Below, piece by piece: positions 59,182 to 64,000 of a stretch of 64,000 bases of DNA (position 1 is the stretch's first letter; each line of letters begins with the position of its first letter). This DNA comes from Tethya wilhelma (Eukaryota; Porifera; Demospongiae; Tethyida; Tethyidae), in assembly GCA_964030475.1 (NCBI GenBank), contig CAXIPT010000004.1, forward strand, positions 6,040,503 to 6,104,502, given 5' to 3'. The notes under the pieces are model-generated. The model was given only the letters and a program-made list of their open reading frames with translations, did no database searches and had not been told where the DNA came from. The position numbers were made by a program, and so were the translations under genes.

Positions 59182-60696
59182 AGGGAAAAATGAGCATACA
59201 TCAAATCGTAATATCATGAGTGATCTGAGAGATTAAGGAGCATATAAAATATGTGAGAGCAAAAGTATTGCACAACCTAACATACACTATTAACACACGT
59301 AACTGAAAAGAACCACATCCTAGATACTAGAACACAAAATCATAAAGTAAACCACAATCATCCTAAATACAAATCAAAGAAATATAAGGTACAAATCAGA
59401 AACATCAAGACACACCATACCAAAATTAATAAGAACTTTACACGCAAACCACCATTCATGCATGCAAATGATAAAAGTGTACACCTGACAAATTAAGCCT
59501 ACAACTAACCAATTTGAAAATAAATAACAAATACAATATTTAAACATCAAAGGCCTAAACAGGAAAAATAAAATGTACCATACATAAATCACAACCAAAT
59601 TAAATACCCACAATTGTCACAGAGACCACTAGGCATGAAATATGCTGTGTAAATTTTTGTTTTTACTCTACAAAATTTGATTGCTGTAATACCTTATTAA
59701 AGTGACAAATTTTTGCAAATGGCTCCAAAAGCGGAAAAATTAGCTCACATAAAGAATTATTCTATAGGAACAAACTGCAATGGATATCATAATTTGGTAC
59801 TAGCTATAGGCCACTTCAACACAATGAACACATCATGTGTAGTAATGCAAACCACTTCACTATGTTATCTTCAAACAATATTATATACCATGTATACATT
59901 CAGTTTTGTGTATAATGTGTTTCTAATAGAATGCAAGGGTCTGCTGTCAAGGTGTGGTGCATATGCATATGGTACCAATGAATGCATGCAGTGGTATATA
60001 GTTGGACCTGCAAAAGGTTGTTTCCTTGTGAACCAAAGAAATGTCATCTGTACTGTAAGACTTTAATTTTCATCAGCGCAATTAATGCAGCAGTGAAAAA
60101 CTGCATGACACATTGTATAAGTTTAAATATTTTTTAGGCCATAGAAAGACTTTGATCTAGGTAAATTATAATTATATACTCATAAAATTAATATTAGCTG
60201 CAGTTAATTATAATTAATATGTTTTAGGCCAATTGTGAGTTTTTGGAATTGAAAATGCATATATATATATATATATATAACTTTTGTGTGTTAAATTTGT
60301 TTATATTAAACTTGAAATTTAATTAACGCAATCATTACGACTTAATTTGTATGTATACAGGTATATATAATAATTTTATAATGAACCGGCATTTTTAATT
60401 AATCGATTCATAATAATTATTATGTTTACGTACAGCAAGACAATTCAGTATTTAAAAAGCTATATAATTATAGCTATGTATAAATTTTGTGCACAAAAGA
60501 TAAGATTCTACGAAAAATCACTCAAAATGTTATATACATACAAAATTATTAACTAACTCAATAAATTAAAATCAATGCATGGATTGAAATCTATATACAA
60601 TGTTAATTATTACTATGCACTACTCACAACAACATAATTATATTATAAATTAATTATAAAGTCATTAAAAACGTCAAATTCATTGCAGTTTACCTT
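59182..60696. other. AT-rich intergenic DNA
   Basis: Contains an AT dinucleotide run at 60258-60279 and short frames on both strands (59374-59613 minus, 59713-60066 plus) with no recognisable family. It is probably the 3' flank of the minus-strand membrane-protein gene. Confidence 0.4.
60258..60279. repeat. AT dinucleotide microsatellite
   Basis: Eleven AT units in very AT-rich DNA. Confidence 0.9.
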
Positions 60697-63184
60697 TCAG
60701 CAAGCAGAGTCTTTCTCACGACCTCCTTTATCATCATTGCTGTGACGAGGTGCCACAGAGGAAGCAGGAACACTATTACTGACTTCATACTCTTTAAAAG
60801 CAACACTCATACAGTGAACACTGGGTGTGTCCTCCTCTGTCACAAACTTCAAATCAATGCTGTCACCATCTTCAAAGCCAGGATTCTCGAAGTTTAGACT
60901 ACCTCCCACGGCAGGCATTGCAGATACCTGCTTGTTGACATCATATTTCTGTTTAACTTTGGAGCGACCACAGTATTTGCAGCTGAAAATTTGTATAATT
61001 ATAAATGTTAATAGTTGAAAACGGCAACTCTATCCTATAACACACATTCTATTGAGCTAGCCCTATTTTTCGCTTTGACAATCCCTTACTGGTACCGGCC
61101 TACAGTAACTGTGAAAGTGAAACATTGGTGTACATAGCTCAATAGACTCGTGCTACAGGTTTTCCAGCTTACTCAAACACTTCGTGTTATTTATATACAT
61201 GTGTAATACATACCTCAGGACAATCAGTCCTAACAAAAGCACCAAGATCACAGTTGCTCCAACAAGGCATCCAACAATAATTCCAATCATTTCAGTCGAG
61301 AGTCCATCACTCGAAACTAGAAACTGAGCAGAGACACTAGCAAAACCAGCATCATGGTACACCTCAGTGTTATCCTGTATGAAAGTTAAATATTGAAGAT
61401 AATCAGATGCTGAAGCTTTCAATGCTATACTGAATTTCAATTTACTGTAAAAGAGCTGTGTTGCTTATAGTACAATTGCTATTGTAAAAACTATTAATGG
61501 CATTGCTGCATGCAAAACATAACTTTTAGCAGTAAATTGCATTGACCATTGAGCTCAATGGATTTCTTTAATGCTAGTTGAAACATATTACCTGTACGGC
61601 AAGTTGAACAACATTTCTTGGTAACACACTCAACTCTTCCTCAAAAAGAATGTATAGCTGAAATTCTATGATATTGTTGACAGTTTCAACAATGTTAGTA
61701 ATGATCACATTATCTTCAGTAAACAGTCTAGTTTGCCTCTTCCTACATACAGGCATGTAAGTAGGTAATCATATACATGGTAATATTGACATGATTATCA
61801 AATTGAATGACTATATTATTACAAGTGAAAAAAACATTGGAAATGTAATGAGACATAGGAATGGCCAAATCGTAAAAAGAAAGCAAACAAGATGGAATGG
61901 CTGTTTGAGTGTGTGCAGAATCATTCCTGTGTGGGCTGCATGTAGTACTCTCTTTTCATGTCAAGTCCCTCATGTTGCCCATAGGAATAATTCTTTACAC
62001 ACTCAAACAGCCATTCCATCTTGTTTGCTTTCTTTTTACGATTTGGCCATTCCTATGTCTCATTACATTTCCAATGTTTTTTTCACTTGTTTGATCTCAT
62101 TTTTTCATAATTCTACGAATCTTATTTGAGTGTGCATGTATATGGTAGTTACTTGTACACTATCAGCATGGATATTTAGCTATGCCGCTATCAGTGATTG
62201 AGTTCAGTAGAGCCGATCTGAGTCAGCGGGAGCTGAGGCTGGATTTTAACAATGTACTTGCTTTGCAAATCTTGTTATAGTGACAACTAGTACATAATAA
62301 GTGTAATAAAGTATTCACCTCCTAAATATTGAAGACTGAAAAGTTACAGAGAGTTCAGCACAACCAGAAATTTCAGGTTTTGAAGGCAGGAAGCGAATAT
62401 CCGAATTCCAAATAACGCGCACCTGCCTATCTGGAAAGGGTCATCATTGAAATTTTCAAGAAGCTTATGAATTTATGCATGAGTGTAGAAATGAATGGCT
62501 GCCATACGGAAAAGGCGCTTTTTGCCTTGTATCTAGCCACTAGATGAGAGACACGAGCAGGCGATATCAAAAGCGGGTGAAGACAAAGAAACTAAGTATA
62601 TTTGTTCAAGAATCAGCTTCTAAAAGTGAACAGTCTTCGAGAAACGCCGAAATAACATAGAAGAAGAAGAAGAAGAAGAAGAAGAAGAAGAAGAAGATGG
62701 AGAAAATTGGAGGTTTGGCATATTTTAGTTTGGTACTTTAGCGATGGTTTTAGGCCATGTTTTTGGGCTTGTTAGAAAGAGAATGAGCTAAATAGTAGCT
62801 TGAGAAGCCTTTTAGTGCCAAGCGCTCAGTTTTTGCAGAGTTATTCGCGTGAATATTTGTATTGCGCTAATGGACCATCCGTGCCATTCCTATGTACCCA
62901 GTACTACCGTACTGGGAATAAATTGCTTACATGGATATATGCATGGTACATATTAATACAAAATGAGATTGCTATAGTAATAGTTACACTTGCTAATAAA
63001 ATTGATCAATATACTAAAGGGTTGATTTTCTCAGGAGTAGGACAATAGTACATTCCATTTTAGTTGATCATACCTCTTTGATATGGCTATGGCTTGACAT
63101 TCTTCTGGACTCTTTCCAGCACAGTACAAATTGAGAGCCATGGCAGTACTTCGCTTGAAATCATTCTGTACTGCTTCAGTGAAC
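60697..63184 (-). CDS. Type I single-pass membrane protein, 3' part
   Basis: Five exons on the minus strand: 63184-63073, about 62430-62317, about 61740-61593, 61374-61213, 60982-60697. The upstream part lies beyond the window. The extracellular part has two-Cys segments (LYCAGKSPEECQ), a beta-rich stretch (VRVIWNSDIRFLPSK) and RRKR followed by QTRLF, which fits a furin cleavage site. It then has NIIEFQLYILFEEELSV before one hydrophobic helix (IGIIVGCLVGATVILVLLLG) with a stop-transfer end CKYCGRSKVKQKY. The tail is acidic (ENPGFEDGDSIDLKFVTEED) and ends DKGGREKDSAC. The exons join in phase (the RRKR codons span two exon borders). No specific family is recognised. Placement of a cleavage site before a juxtamembrane domain recalls processed adhesion receptors, but that is inference. 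Confidence 0.65.
61821..62090. mobile_element. Palindromic MITE, 270 bp
   Basis: Arms of about 100 bp start ACAAGTGAAAAAAACATTGG and end with its reverse complement. Each holds ATAGGAATGGCCAAATCG and AAACAAGATGGAATGGCTG. The loop is about 70 bp. The ACAAGT terminus and the TAGGAATGG core resemble M2, though the rest differs. It lies in an intron of the minus-strand membrane-protein gene. Confidence 0.88.
62659..62697. repeat. GAA trinucleotide microsatellite
   Basis: About thirteen AGA/GAA units. On the minus strand it forms a TTC tract within the intron of the membrane-protein gene, about 230 bp before an acceptor. Confidence 0.9.
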
Positions 63185-63533
63185 TAAAATTATCACACAA
63201 TAATCATTTAAACTTGTTTATTAAAAGTCACAATAATTGGAACACTAGCTTTCATGCACTGGTAGGCCTGTGGTAAATATTTATGAATACATTTATTTTG
63301 AGTAATAGGCCCTCAGGCTGGGACAAAGTTGAATAGTAGGCTATGTTTGACAGGATCAAATAAGGTCGAGCAATTATCATAAATTTGATTATGTGCAAGC
63401 CATAATAAATTACTATTCTACAACATTATTCCAACTGGTTAAAAGTTAATTGGTATAATAATAGAGGCTGCTTTCTACAGCAAATGTTTGCCTTTGAGTT
63501 TTTACTATTGCATGCGTGTGTTTTGCTGCGATA

Positions 63534-64000
63534 ATCATACATACGGTAGTATCATACGTACAGTAGGAATGGGCCGACTGTCCCATTGACACAATACAAA
63601 ATGTTGATGCTTATAAACTTTCAAGAAAAAAAAGATAAGCCTTCAAATGCATTTTATAGCCTCCCCCATACAGTTTTCTTACTGTATTAACGAAGAAAAC
63701 TGGTAGAAAGTCTCTGAAGCACTCTGGAGAGAGCACTGGCGAAAAGCCACAAGAGTGCAATTTTGTTCTCGTTCCTTCCTAACTGACTTACTTAAATGTG
63801 ATTTCCAGACAAACAAAAGACATCTAGTCAACTTTGACCATAATTATAGTAAGACTTCATTTCATGCACAGTACGTCCTTTTCCACTTTTTTGCTGGTAA
63901 AAAGGCAACAAACAAAATCTAGGCAGCTTTGAAACTCTCGACATAAAATACTGTACTTTTTATTTAGCCATTTTGATGTAGGTCAAGGCTAAGACCATGT
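63534..64000. mobile_element. M1 MITE, left arm running off the window end
   Basis: Begins AATCATACATACGGTAGTA and follows the M1 order (AGTAGGAATGGGCCGACTG, ACACAATACAAAATGTTGAT, AGAGCACTGGCGAAAAGCCA, TAACTGACTTACTT). The right half is outside the window. Confidence 0.8.

Noticed and set aside
59374..60066. Frames of 79 (minus) and 117 (plus) codons
   Set aside because: AT-rich, no recognisable domain, no splice partners; likely chance.
61821..62090. Treating the perfect hairpin as a pre-miRNA
   Set aside because: Arms of about 100 bp with transposon-like ends fit a MITE better. Small-RNA data would be needed to say otherwise.

Overview
The window looks like genomic DNA of an early-branching animal, most likely a demosponge (Amphimedon-like). 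That is inferred from the compact intron-rich genes with GT-AG introns, the AT-rich composition, many short inverted-repeat transposons, and animal-specific architectures such as RRM-KH-macro-WWE-PARP and IgGFc-binding/Calx-beta/NIDO/AMOP. There is no bacterial, phage or CRISPR content. Exon limits below were read by eye from splice signals, phase continuity and comparison among paralogous copies inside the window.

Layout. (1) 611-3005, plus: a guanylate-binding-protein-like (GBP) large GTPase with a C-terminal fibronectin III domain and a hydrophobic tail. It carries a frameshift in its P-loop and an in-frame stop. (2) 3192-48367: three tandem PARP14-like genes on the plus strand. Copy A (3192-14297) is intact, with ten exons and about 2196 codons. 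Copy B (15430-26428) is intact from exon 3 onward but lacks its promoter and first two exons. Copy C (35194-48367) has its promoter and first exons but an internal exon duplication, one nonsense codon and several frameshifts. Copies A and B are each followed by a minus-strand tail of an Ig-like gene, so the duplicated unit was [PARP gene + tail of a convergent gene]. (3) The spaces between and inside the PARP copies are filled with nested MITE-like elements and a 6.25-kb pogo-type transposon (28203-34456). The transposon has 377-bp terminal repeats and encodes a DDE transposase followed by a phase-symmetric repeat-exon array and a PHD-like finger. (4) 48629-54681, minus: a secreted or surface protein with signal peptide, IgGFc-binding domain, three Calx-beta domains, NIDO and AMOP, open at its 3' end beside an ambiguous base. 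(5) 54690-60696: repeat-rich intergenic DNA. (6) 60697-63184, minus: the 3' part of a type I membrane protein with a furin-type site, one transmembrane helix and a cytoplasmic tail. (7) The window ends inside another MITE copy.

How the genes might work together. In vertebrates GBPs and PARP14-type macro-PARPs are both interferon-induced antimicrobial or antiviral factors. Here a GBP-like gene ends 187 bp before the first codon of a macro-PARP array. The tandem copies, pseudogenes, sequence divergence and transposon load resemble a birth-and-death immune-type gene cluster. This is inference from context, not demonstrated function. The downstream IgGFc/Calx-beta/NIDO/AMOP gene is an extracellular adhesion or recognition-type protein.
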